NCBI GenBank assembly: GCA_004151065.3
Contig: NWUY0300017210.1
Location: 8,650-18,837, forward strand
DNA from: Larix sibirica
Lineage: Eukaryota > Streptophyta > Pinopsida > Pinales > Pinaceae
Length of the DNA stretch: 10,188 nucleotides
Direction: 5' to 3'
In this document: piece by piece, positions 1 through 6,996 of the stretch
How the letters are laid out: each line of letters begins with the position of its first letter
How positions within the stretch are numbered: position 1 is the first letter of the stretch
Translations under genes and position numbers: made by a program
The notes under the pieces: model-generated
Told to the model about the DNA's origin: nothing
The model's input: the letters and a program-made list of their open reading frames with translations, nothing else
Database searches by the model: none

Positions 1-1020
1 AGAAGGACAATTCCCAAAGTGGGGGATCATCTTTCTTTCTATCTTCTTTATGGTAAGAGGAGAGAATTTGTCTCACAAAACTGAAGGAGCATATTAATTC
101 CAAGATCTGATTATCACCAGTAGTCTGCCCTATGTTCTCTAAGTTTCCTTTGCATGTTGGAACCAGCTCGGGGGGGATCCATTAGTGAACTTTGAACGGT
201 TCATGTTCAAGGTTGGGAGGAACATGGTAGTCCCATGGTTATTCAAGCATCATTATAATGGTCAAATACTCACATTGTTATCCTTAATTAGTGATTTGAG
301 TGTGCAGGTTATTCCAAGCAACAAGATCTCAGTTGCCACAATTCATGTATGAATAAATTTCCAAATAACATTGTTATCCTTAATTAGTGATTGAGTGCAC
401 AGGTTCTTCAAAGGAAAGGCAAGCTACAAGATTCAGGTGTGAATTTCTTCTATGTTTTTCTGACATTTTAGAAATTGGAAGTTTAACATTCCATTCTCGT
501 TACTATAAATTGTACTTTCCCTTAGAAATCTAGTTATCTTCATGTTTTAGGAGAAAAGGAATGTTACATTGGCTCCCTATGTAAATTTTATTATTCTTTA
601 AGCATTTGAAATTTAAATTAGGGCTTGTGTATTATTTAAACCCTCAAACTATTTTGTAATTTAGATCTCAAAACTTTCAACCCATTGTATTTATTCTATT
701 CCAAACAAGTCTTCTTTACGAATGACCAAATAATCATTACTACCAATCTGCACCCAAAATGAAAGACTGACATAAACTTTATAGTTGATCCAAGAGATCG
801 ATTCTCTTCAACCCTAATTGTAGAAGCTAGTTAATTTAAAATTCAGATTTTATTTACATAAGTACCTTTCTTTTTCTTAAACCAAAGAATTACCCAACGA
901 TTATCATAGGTCGAAGCCATACCTTAACTATTTATTTAAATCAAATTTTAAAAAGTAATGATAGGGTATACGTAGAACTCAAAGCACTTTAAGTTTCCAC
1001 GTCTAAACGAGGTATCAAAC
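1..1020. other. AT-rich non-coding stretch
   Basis: No reading frame of note is open on either strand, and I recognise no domain, RNA gene or element end. The sequence is AT-rich with short homopolymer runs. A run of G at 170-176 could be mistaken for the polypurine tract of a copia-type element, but no coding sequence before it or LTR start after it supports that. The only internal structure I can support is the imperfect direct repeat at 272-432. Confidence 0.6.
272..432. repeat. Imperfect direct repeat, 96-bp offset
   Basis: A segment starting at 272 recurs at 368. The first 25 bases match exactly (they begin ACATTGTTATCC). The match continues with small changes through GAGTGTGCAGGTT versus GAGTGCACAGGTT, and both copies end near a CAAGAT motif. 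The copies are about 57 and 65 bp long, separated by about 39 bp of unrelated sequence. It looks like an old local duplication; no function is implied. Confidence 0.75.
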
Positions 1021-1284
1021 AACACATGTTTGTACTTATTAAGGCATGCTTCGGACATGGGTTGGACTTGGGATCGAGTCTTGTAAAACAAACCACCAAA
1101 CAACGTGTTAGCACAAAATTTGTGTTAAGGGTTTGGAAGGAGTCTATACCCATAGGGGTGCTGAAGGAGGGATCTTCTCTAAAACCCCATGGCTCAAAAT
1201 TCCAGAGGATCGAAACTCTATGGGATGGAACTGGTCGGAGATAAGGAAAATTTGATAAATTTTAAGGGTTTTGGGGGGGAGTTA

Positions 1285-1578
1285 GAGAACTATTTGAAAG
1301 GTTGCACCCGTCGCATGTGTAGATTCATATAAATTGCAAGATCAAAAGTAATAAAGGATCGATGGTTGTAAGAGTTCATTGGAGTAGGATTTGGTGGTCC
1401 TTTTAAGCACTGGCGGGGGTTAAACGTAGGGTAAGACCGAAAAGTGATCAACAGTGCAGGCATGAGGAGGTGCAGATCGATGATCCAAGTGATGGTCGCA
1501 GAATCAACATGCACGAAAGGGTTAATGAGTCAAATTTGTGAAGTTTGGTGAAAGCCTCGCACCTTCCAACATCCCAGA
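1285..1578. repeat. Tandem duplication, copy 1 (294 bp)
   Basis: This 294-bp block is repeated immediately downstream at 1580-1873 with an offset of 295. By eye the two copies differ at 8 positions (6 transitions, 2 transversions) with no indel, about 97% identity. The block is purine-rich and G+C-richer than its flanks. The plus strand has a frame with few stops in the second half, but I cannot assign a product. The copy ends in ATCCCAGA immediately before the N at 1579. Confidence 0.92.
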
Positions 1579-1579
1579 N
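1579..1579. other. Undetermined base at duplication junction
   Basis: The single N lies exactly between the last base of copy 1 and the first base of copy 2 of the 294-bp duplication. A lone ambiguous base at this position suggests a contig or scaffold join rather than a random base-call failure. The duplication may therefore be two overlapping contig ends, or two haplotypes, that were never merged. Confidence 0.8.
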
Positions 1580-1873
1580 GAGAACTATTTGAAAGGTTGC
1601 ACCCGTCGCATGTGTAGATTCATATAAATTGCAAGATCAAAATTAATAAAGGATCGATGGTTGTAAGTGTTCATTGGAGTAGGATTTGGTGGTCCTTTTA
1701 AGCACTGGCAGGGGTTAAACGTAGGGTAAGACCGAAAAGTGATCAACAGTGCAGGCATGAGGAGGTGCAGATTAACGATCCAAGTGATGGTCGCAGAATC
1801 AACATGCGCAAAAGGGTTAATGAGTCAAATTTGTGAAGTTTGGTGAAAGCCTCGCACCTTCCAACATCCCAGA
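1580..1873. repeat. Tandem duplication, copy 2 (294 bp)
   Basis: This is the second copy of the 294-bp block at 1285-1578. The differences include G/T and A/T changes in the first third, GATCGATGATCC versus GATTAACGATCC in the middle, and GCACGAAAGG versus GCGCAAAAGG near the end. Copy 2 runs on without a break into unique sequence (TCTTAGGAGG), whereas copy 1 ends at an N. The pyrimidine-rich CCTTCCAACATCCCAG at its end resembles a plant splice acceptor, but no exon is confirmed. Confidence 0.92.
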
Positions 1874-1879
1874 TCTTAG

Positions 1880-2899
1880 GAGGTGTGGAACAACGACAGA
1901 GATTATCTTCGCAGATGTTACTTGTGTAGAAAATCAGTGGGTTATGAACCTGCGAAGCTAGTAGGGGAAGCCACATTCGATGATTCTGATGAAGGCATGG
2001 TCAAGATCTACAGTCCTGAGTTGATCACGAGTGTTGAAAAATAAAAAGAATCCCCTCTGCATATTAAATAGTGCGAGATGGACAGAGGCCACATTAGTGT
2101 AGTTGGGCATCTACCCACCTATCACGAGAGCTAGTTCAATCATGTTCTACATCAACTCAGGTCTCGGCCATTATGGCCGGTCTTGTGAGAGATCCTATCA
2201 GGCCATCATGGAGAAATGATTGCTCAAGACTTTCGTCATTGTCACGATGGTTATAAGCATGGCTCTGCATGGTGCACAACTCACATCCATACCTGAATTG
2301 GTGAGCTCGACCAGTCAGGAATTTTCAGCTAAGAGCAAGTTATGGAGGGTGGGCAGAGAGCTGAGGTGGTTATCGCGCCAAAGTGGGTGTGGTCCGAAAT
2401 GGAGGAAGAGAAGATTCCTCTATCTCCCATATCTCTCGGCCATGTGGAAGAAAGCTCGACCAGCGAGCCAGAGGAACAGGAAGGCATGCAAGTGTGCAAG
2501 GGAAATCAATGTCGGCTAAAGAAGAAATGAACATCGGAAAGCGAGGGGAACACATGCCCAGATAAGGATATCATCCACGATTACATCCTACCCATAGAGG
2601 ATGTGAAACCTCCTCCCGGAGTTGAAGGAGCACCAGTGGAGAACTCACTAAGAATAGAGGATTTCTTCAGTCCGCAGGGAAAATTGAAGACCCGAAATGA
2701 GGTGGCATCCTGTTCACAATGTTCTTTTCCTTTCCCGACAAGTCTATTTCTGTCTAAATACATGGGCATTTTTCTTTTCTGTTTTGGGGTCCATTTGGTC
2801 CTATCTATTGTTTCAAGCCACGACAGTTTGTGCCTTGCAAAAAGGACATCTATATCATCGGTCACGGCTTGTCTGATAGCCGTTGTTATCATTTTATAA
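1880..2899 (+). pseudogene. Decayed reading frame, product unknown
   Basis: One plus-strand frame can be followed from 1880 to the stop at 2897-2899, interrupted by stops at 2042, 2069, 2132, 2186, 2294, 2330 and 2528. The first 54 codons are open and include a CYLC pair and an acidic DDSDE run. From 2333 to 2896 only the stop at 2528 intervenes. That part reads as an acidic, E- and S-rich segment (EEEKIPLSP, then SEPEEQEG), then a proline-rich segment (VKPPPGVEGAP), then two hydrophobic stretches near the end. The frame has no convincing start and no domain I recognise. Its G+C is higher than the surroundings, and it is followed by LTR-like promoter sequence, so it may be the 3' coding part of a degraded retroelement. 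An old gene fragment is the alternative. Seven stops in about 340 codons is only moderately fewer than chance, so the claim rests mainly on the stretch 2333-2896. Confidence 0.35.
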
Positions 2900-3306
2900 T
2901 TCGTTGTCAAGGGAAGCGAATTGAATAGCCTGGGTGGCATCTTAGTCATAACATGTTTTGTAACTATTTTTGATGCTCAGTCCAAGGGCCAAGAGACTAT
3001 AAATATCATTGGAATAGAATAGCAAAGGGTTGGAAAATCATTTTTGGGTTGAGGTCTGAGAAAGCGTGGTTCTGTAATTCTGAAATATCACTCTTAATAG
3101 AATGGTAGTGTTTGTAATGGGTGTCTAGACATAGATTCATGTGTTGCTTTGCTTACAGTCTGTTTACTATCCTTTTCTAATGTGTTGTGTTTCCTGTTAT
3201 TCATTTCCGTTATGTGTTCTCTCTCATATCTGAAATCAGTGTAAAGTAGTATAGAATTCCTTGCAATAGGCTCTAGCTACTGTTTCAAATGTTCACTCAA
3301 CAGTTC
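2900..3306 (+). other. LTR-like promoter/R/U5-type sequence
   Basis: No gene is present. The stretch has a good TATA box at 2998-3005, followed by TG/T-rich sequence with repeated TCTGTAATTCTGAAAT-like phrases and an AATAGAATGG motif near 3096. This layout is common in the R and U5 parts of plant gypsy LTRs. It lies directly between the decayed frame ending at 2899 and the start of repeat copy A at 3307. I cannot define either LTR end here, so the assignment is inference. Confidence 0.3.
2998..3005 (+). promoter_or_regulatory. Candidate TATA box (TATAAATA)
   Basis: TATAAATA preceded by GAGAC matches the plant TATA consensus. It sits about 100 bp after the end of the decayed frame and 300 bp before the next repeat boundary, where a U3/R junction of an LTR would be expected. 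No transcript evidence is visible in the sequence alone. Confidence 0.4.
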
Positions 3307-3649
3307 TGTAACATCTTAAAATTTCACAAAAATTTAAAATTTTTCAACGTAGCATTTAATGCATAAACTAACTGTGCGGAATTGTAATCAATGCTTCTAT
3401 GTCGTCATGCTGAAATAAATGTCTATAACGATCATTCTTTGTATTGTTTGCGTCTTGATGTACGATGAAATTCTAGTCTATGTTAAAGTATTATTGGATG
3501 TTCAACTATGTTTTTATACTTCCTATGTCAATGCTCCTTTGGATAATAGCGTTTAAAGATGCTAACTATTGTTCTTCTTTTGATGATGAAAGGGGTCCTA
3601 AGGGTACCCCGAGGCTTACTTAGCATTCATGCTAAAGCATTTGAACCTT
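3307..3649 (+). mobile_element. LTR-type repeat, copy A (5' end, truncated)
   Basis: This 343-bp segment matches 8080-8423 in the same orientation. I count 32 substitutions (20 transitions, 12 transversions) and one 1-bp indel, about 90% identity. The similarity begins exactly at (C)TGTAACATC and the upstream flanks are unrelated, as expected at an LTR terminus starting with TG; TGTAACATCCC-like starts are common in plant Ty3/gypsy LTRs. The copy stops at the N at 3650, after which the sequence is the minus-strand pol remnant, while copy B continues beyond the equivalent point. Copy A is therefore the truncated 5' end of an LTR or of another dispersed repeat. Confidence 0.7.
3592..3610. repeat. 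Palindromic GGGGT...ACCCC block in copy A
   Basis: GGGGT (3592-3596) pairs with ACCCC (3606-3610) around CCTAAGGGT. It lies in a 43-bp run (3587-3629) identical to 8361-8403 in copy B, although the copies differ by about 10% overall. A conserved U3 hairpin or protein site is possible. Confidence 0.5.
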
Positions 3650-3650
3650 N
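3650..3650. other. Undetermined base at repeat/pol junction
   Basis: The N separates LTR-type copy A (plus orientation) from the truncated minus-strand pol remnant. Both sequences are cut off at exactly this base. Like the N at 1579, it marks a structural discontinuity and may be an assembly join. Confidence 0.75.
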
Positions 3651-4760
3651 TTTTGGATAATTTATGTGTGAGTGAACTTTGTTTACTTCATTTATCCACT
3701 AGATGTGTGAGAATAACCTCGATAACTATTCAAGAGGCACCCACATGAACATGGGATATCTTATTCCAATTGAGGAACTTCATATGGGTGCATTGGTAAT
3801 CTTATCGTTTATTGCTTTAAACCCTTGTTGGATATTTTTTGTCCATTTTAATAGTGTCTCCTTCTGAAACGACATTTCCACCATGTGTGCTATTTCAGTT
3901 TAACCATTGACAAACTTCACATAGTACTTTGTATGTCCTAAGAAAGCCTTAACGTTTTTGGGTTTTGGAGTGGTTCTATGTCTTTACCACGTATTCCTTA
4001 TCAATGTATACCATAATCCCAACCTTGGTGATTATATGCCCCAAGAGTTTTCCCAAAGGTTGCAAGAATTACAATTTCTATGGATAGGAATATTCTCTGG
4101 CTTCTCTACATATGTTCAACATCATTATGAGATCTTAAATATGATTATTATGAAATCCAAACAATATCCACTCATCTAAATATACTTCTAATAACTCATG
4201 AATAAAGTCCTTGAATATTTCAAGAATGGTCCTTGGAGAAAAATGATGTTACATTAACTAGACAAAAAAGGCATGTTTCTCTATGTAAATTCTCCCCATT
4301 TATTTGCAAATGTAGTGAGTGGTTGATCCTTTTTGCTTATGGAAACTTGATTGTACCCTACATAAGCATATAATGTATTTCAACCCCTGCTACTCCTATG
4401 GATTCTTCTATAAAAGGCGTTGCAAAACGATCTATGATAGTTACCTTATTCAACTTTATAAAATCTACACATATATTGAGATTATTATTCTTCTTTTTGG
4501 CCACAACAATGTTTGAAACCATTCACTTTTCTTAATTGGAAACATTACTATGTGCATCTAACAACTTAAGTAATTCTTTTGGTTTGTACTTGAGGTTCAT
4601 CTTGTAGTGTCTTTGTCTTACTAGTTTTGTTCAAGTTCAACCCTTAGTTGTCCAAGTTCATTTGGTAAGCCTTTATAAGTTCAATCCTTAGTTGTCCAAG
4701 TTCATTTGGTAAGCCTTTGAGATCATGATATTTGTAAGCAAGCTCATCAACAAAGTCTTT
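3651..4760 (-). pseudogene. Degraded Ty3/gypsy pol (linker, RT, start of RNase H)
   Basis: Read 5' to 3' on the minus strand, the conserved landmarks of a plant Ty3/gypsy reverse transcriptase occur in the right order. The pre-RT linker (DLKGLPNELGQLRIEL) is near 4730-4685. KYKPKELLKLLDAH is near 4590-4550, followed by VSNIVVAKKK and ICVDFIKLNKVT. GYNQVSI is at 4358-4338, then TTFANKWGEF and the CLVNVTSFF stretch. The active-site box at 4182-4171 reads YLDE instead of YLDD. LLGHIITK is near 4045 and FLGH at 3944-3933. The RNase H start (LLKWTKNIQQGFK, then a degraded FMWVPLE) follows, down to 3651. At least four frameshifts and about ten stops break it, and the second catalytic Asp is Glu, so it cannot encode an active enzyme. 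The rest of RNase H, integrase and the other LTR are absent because the match ends at the N at 3650. In life such a protein copied element RNA into DNA in virus-like particles. Confidence 0.9.
4633..4720. repeat. 44-bp tandem duplication inside pol
   Basis: Two head-to-tail 44-bp units start at 4633 and 4677 and share the phrase TTAGTTGTCCAAGTTCATTT, with only a few differences. On the minus strand each unit covers the LPNELGQLRIEL part of the linker before reverse transcriptase. Because 44 is not a multiple of three, the duplication also shifts the pol frame. It probably arose after the element stopped being under selection. Confidence 0.85.
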
Positions 4761-5405
4761 ACATAATGATATTTGTTGTGCTGCTATTTTTTCATCTAGT
4801 CTATCAAATATTTCTAGTTATTTTGGTTATTCTCCTTCCTTAGATAAATTCTTTTTTCTTGAAGTACTTCCTATTGCATGTAATTTTTTTAGTGTGTTGG
4901 TTTGTCATTTATATCCCTAATGTCAAGTTGTTCCTTTCTATAAATTTTTGGCATAAGTTGCTCTTTTTTATATTATATTTTTAAGGTCAATTTTTAATTA
5001 CCTTATAGTGCGTATTCCCTTGCAAACTTATGCATCTTTTCAAGGACTTCTTTCATCCGAGCCCAGGGTGAGCTTGAAAACACAATTCGAAACTCACTTA
5101 AACAAAAGGGATCAATATAGAAGGATCGTTTTTTTTAACTTGATTGCTTTCAAAAGGCTTACACCCACATGTGCATCTTAAACTTTATAACATGCCGTTT
5201 ACTTCATTCATCATCACATACTAAGCATCATGAGCGTAAGGGCAGAAAAAAAAGCATGCACAAGGAAAAAGCAAGACAACATTACACATTTGAGAGACAC
5301 ATTGATAACAAAGTTCACCAGATCCCCTGGCTACGTCTTCGAATCCATTTGAAATGCGAATCGCTTTATTCCTTCTTGTAACAGATGTTGGGACCTTCTC
5401 ACCAA
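4761..5405 (-). other. Short leader/internal remnant replacing gag-protease
   Basis: On the minus strand this interval lies between the candidate LTR end (5406) and the recognisable pol linker. In complete plant gypsy elements gag and protease occupy roughly 2-3 kb here; only about 650 bp remain. I find no zinc knuckle (CCHC) and no protease D[ST]G motif. The sequence next to the LTR reads TTGGTGAGAAGGTCCCAACA on the minus strand and could be a degenerate primer-binding site, but I cannot assign a tRNA to it. A large internal deletion or a non-autonomous derivative would both explain the layout. Confidence 0.45.
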
Positions 5406-5772
5406 TGTTTACATAAAAAATAACTTATCCTGAAGAAGCCGCTTCACATTAATGAACCTACTCTAGACATCAAAAGGATGGAGTTCTCCCAATGCAACCT
5501 ATCCATGCTCTCTCATCAGCTCCTACGAGCTTCGAGCCTCGAGCAAACCTACATTCTCTAGAATTATTATCGAGCATGATGGTCTCTAACATGGCCTCAA
5601 AGGGATCTCTCAAATCATTTCAAACAACAAAGACAAGAGAGTGATCACACTCACAACATGGATCTCAAAACATGATGGAGCTCACACAACAAAAGACTCC
5701 AACAAGAGTCATGAAGCTCTCCTCCAAGAGCACTCCAAGAGCCTCTCTCTCAAGTCTCTAAATAGTCTCCTC

Positions 5773-5837
5773 TCAATGGAGTTCTCCCTCAAATGGATTC
5801 TCTCTCACCATGGATTTCTCTCTTCCAATGGAGCCTC
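5773..5837. repeat. 16-bp degenerate minisatellite, four units
   Basis: Four consecutive units of 16, 16, 16 and 17 bp (starting at 5773, 5789, 5805 and 5821) share the pattern TC..AATGGATTCTCTC. The flanks 5640-5770 are also cryptically simple, with repeated TCCAAGAGC and CTCTC phrases. Replication slippage in a CT-rich transcript leader is the simplest explanation. Confidence 0.75.
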
Positions 5838-5880
5838 AAAATGAGCTCTCAGTTCCCCCCTACAATGCAAATGACAAGGG

Positions 5881-5888
5881 ATTAAATA
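5881..5888 (-). promoter_or_regulatory. Candidate TATA box of the minus-strand LTR
   Basis: The minus strand reads CAACTATTTAATCCC. The TATTTAAT core lies upstream of the GA-rich leader-like sequence and about 480 bp from the proposed LTR end, a plausible U3/R boundary. The motif is common by chance in AT-rich DNA. Confidence 0.3.
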
Positions 5889-6116
5889 GTTGAAGATGGC
5901 CTCCTTGGTGTGTTCCACATGAGCCCCCAAATTTGGACTCTCACCAACTTGGTTATAAACTTATAACTCCCTTTTACAAATGGTATGTTGGTTTTTCCAA
6001 CTATAACGAAGCATATAAAAATGGTTGCCAATTAAATAAGTCACGGTGGTTTCATCTTTCATTAATCCCATTAGCCCATTACATTGGTTGGCATTACATA
6101 CCATTAAAGACATTGT

Positions 6117-6134
6117 TACAACCACATGGTTGTA
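6117..6134. repeat. 8-bp perfect inverted repeat around CA
   Basis: TACAACCA, a CA spacer, then TGGTTGTA form a near-perfect 18-bp palindrome. GGTTGTAA recurs at 6314-6321. It could be a dyad protein site within the proposed U3; no more can be said. Confidence 0.5.
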
Positions 6135-6441
6135 CTCACTCCAACATTCGTGGCATAACCAATCTTATAATACCCATGTTCCAAATATACCATAGGTCAA
6201 ACAAATACCATTTAATATGGCATATGGTTACAATTCCCAAAACAAATTCCACCAATAAATCCAACTCAATCCCATAAGATTCTTCAAATTTTGTCTTTTT
6301 GGATAACTTTAGTTGGTTGTAACTACATCTGGCGGAATACCAAGATTTGGTGGAACTACCGCCAAGTTTGGCGAAGCTACATATTCTTTGCACCATGAAT
6401 AAAACGTAAAATAATATTCCATTCTACTACTTTTAAAAGAA

Positions 6442-6515
6442 TGGGTCATGGCATAGTGGTAAGTCAAAAGATTTCCATGAAAGGAGGTTACGAGTTCAAT
6501 ACCTATAGAGGTAAA
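6442..6515 (+). mobile_element. tRNA-derived SINE-like head (A and B boxes)
   Basis: TGGCATAGTGGT at 6449-6460 matches the RNA polymerase III A box (TRGCNNAGYNGG) at every defined position. AGTTCAATACC at 6493-6503 matches the B box (GGTTCGANNCC) at 7 of 9 defined positions. The 33 nt between the boxes is normal for tRNA-derived promoters. In tRNA numbering the acceptor would be 6442-6448, but its 3' partner (6507-6513) does not pair and the T stem is poor, so this is not a functional tRNA gene. Plant SINEs have just such relaxed tRNA heads. The 3' end, tail and target-site duplication were not found, so the element's length is unknown. It lies inside the proposed U3. Confidence 0.55.
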
Positions 6516-6524
6516 TTGGATGCC

Positions 6525-6797
6525 ATGTGGCTCCTTCTCATTGGGTGCCTGCCAAATGTACAGCCACATCATCTATACAAACGTCACATGGACTGCCACA
6601 TAATTATTACGGACTGCCACATGTCAAGATACATTAGTCCATGTCAACATGGCATTTTTATTGGTCCATTTGGATCCTTGAAAAGGCCAAAAATGAGTGA
6701 CACGTGGCACCCTCTGGTGCTGCCACATGTCACCCACTGACGTAATCATATGTACGGTGTTGCCACATGTCATCCTTCCAATGGTTCCACGTGGCAC
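6525..6797. promoter_or_regulatory. Cluster of GCCACATGTCA and CACGTGGC motifs
   Basis: GCCACATGTCA occurs exactly at 6616-6626, 6722-6732 and 6762-6772. GCCACAT also occurs at 6563 and 6595 and, inverted, at 6525-6531. True G-boxes (CACGTG) lie in TGACACGTGGCAC (core 6701-6706) and TTCCACGTGGCAC (core 6788-6793), and TGACGTAA, a bZIP-type core, is at 6738-6745. In plants CACGTGGC is a classic ABRE/G-box bound by bZIP and bHLH factors. So many copies in under 280 bp of AT-rich DNA is unlikely by chance. If the surrounding interval is an LTR, this would be its U3 enhancer, driving transcription on the minus strand. Confidence 0.5.
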
Positions 6798-6996
6798 CTC
6801 TTTTGCCCATTTTCCCTGTTTGGTCCGAACTTTAGAACGTGATATCTTCTGCATACGAAGTATGTTTGACACGCCATTTGCACCATTGGAACTGGCTTGA
6901 GGAGCTCTTAACGATGATATTGTTCTGTGTAGGATTTGAAGACTGTGAATTTTGAGATTTTTTGAAGCCACCTGGATCATTTGTTTAGGGTAACAT

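Larger units (their letters stand above)
5406..6996 (-). mobile_element. Candidate LTR of the minus-strand gypsy remnant
   Basis: On the minus strand the interval would start TGTTACC (at 6996) and end GTAAACA (at 5406), giving the TG...CA ends and short terminal inversion expected of an LTR of about 1.6 kb. A TATA-like TATTTAAT (5888-5881) lies about 480 bp before the 3' end. It is followed by GAGAGA-rich sequence typical of an R/U5 region, and the pol remnant lies on the correct side in the correct orientation. The upstream part would be U3 and contains the motif cluster and the SINE-like head. There is no second LTR in the window to confirm the ends and no target-site duplication can be checked, so both boundaries are tentative. 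The small ORFs in this interval have no recognisable product and look like chance. Confidence 0.4.

Noticed and set aside
1013-1026. GGTATCAAAC as an initiator-tRNA-Met primer-binding site
   Set aside because: It only partly matches TGGTATCAGAGC, and neither an LTR end before it nor a gag frame after it can be shown.
1270-1281. TTTGGGGGGGAG as a retroelement polypurine tract
   Set aside because: The sequence after it does not begin with TG and no LTR boundary is supported there.
2166-2178. GGCCATTATGGCC, identical in form to an SfiI site used in cDNA library adaptors
   Set aside because: No flanking adaptor sequence, poly(A) or vector is present and the surroundings are continuous with the rest of the island, so a chance palindrome is more likely than contamination.
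2581-2949. 122-codon minus-strand ORF
   Set aside because: It is the antisense shadow of the better-supported plus-strand frame and has no recognisable features.
5933-6277. 114-codon plus-strand ORF
   Set aside because: It lies in the proposed U3, has no recognisable domain and is opposite the inferred element strand; length is within chance for this composition.
6441-6515. Functional tRNA gene
   Set aside because: A and B boxes are present, but the acceptor arms do not pair and the T stem has mismatches; no tRNA cloverleaf forms.
6624-6980. 118-codon minus-strand ORF
   Set aside because: It overlaps the CACATGTCA/CACGTGGC array, whose repeats dictate the translation; no domain is seen.
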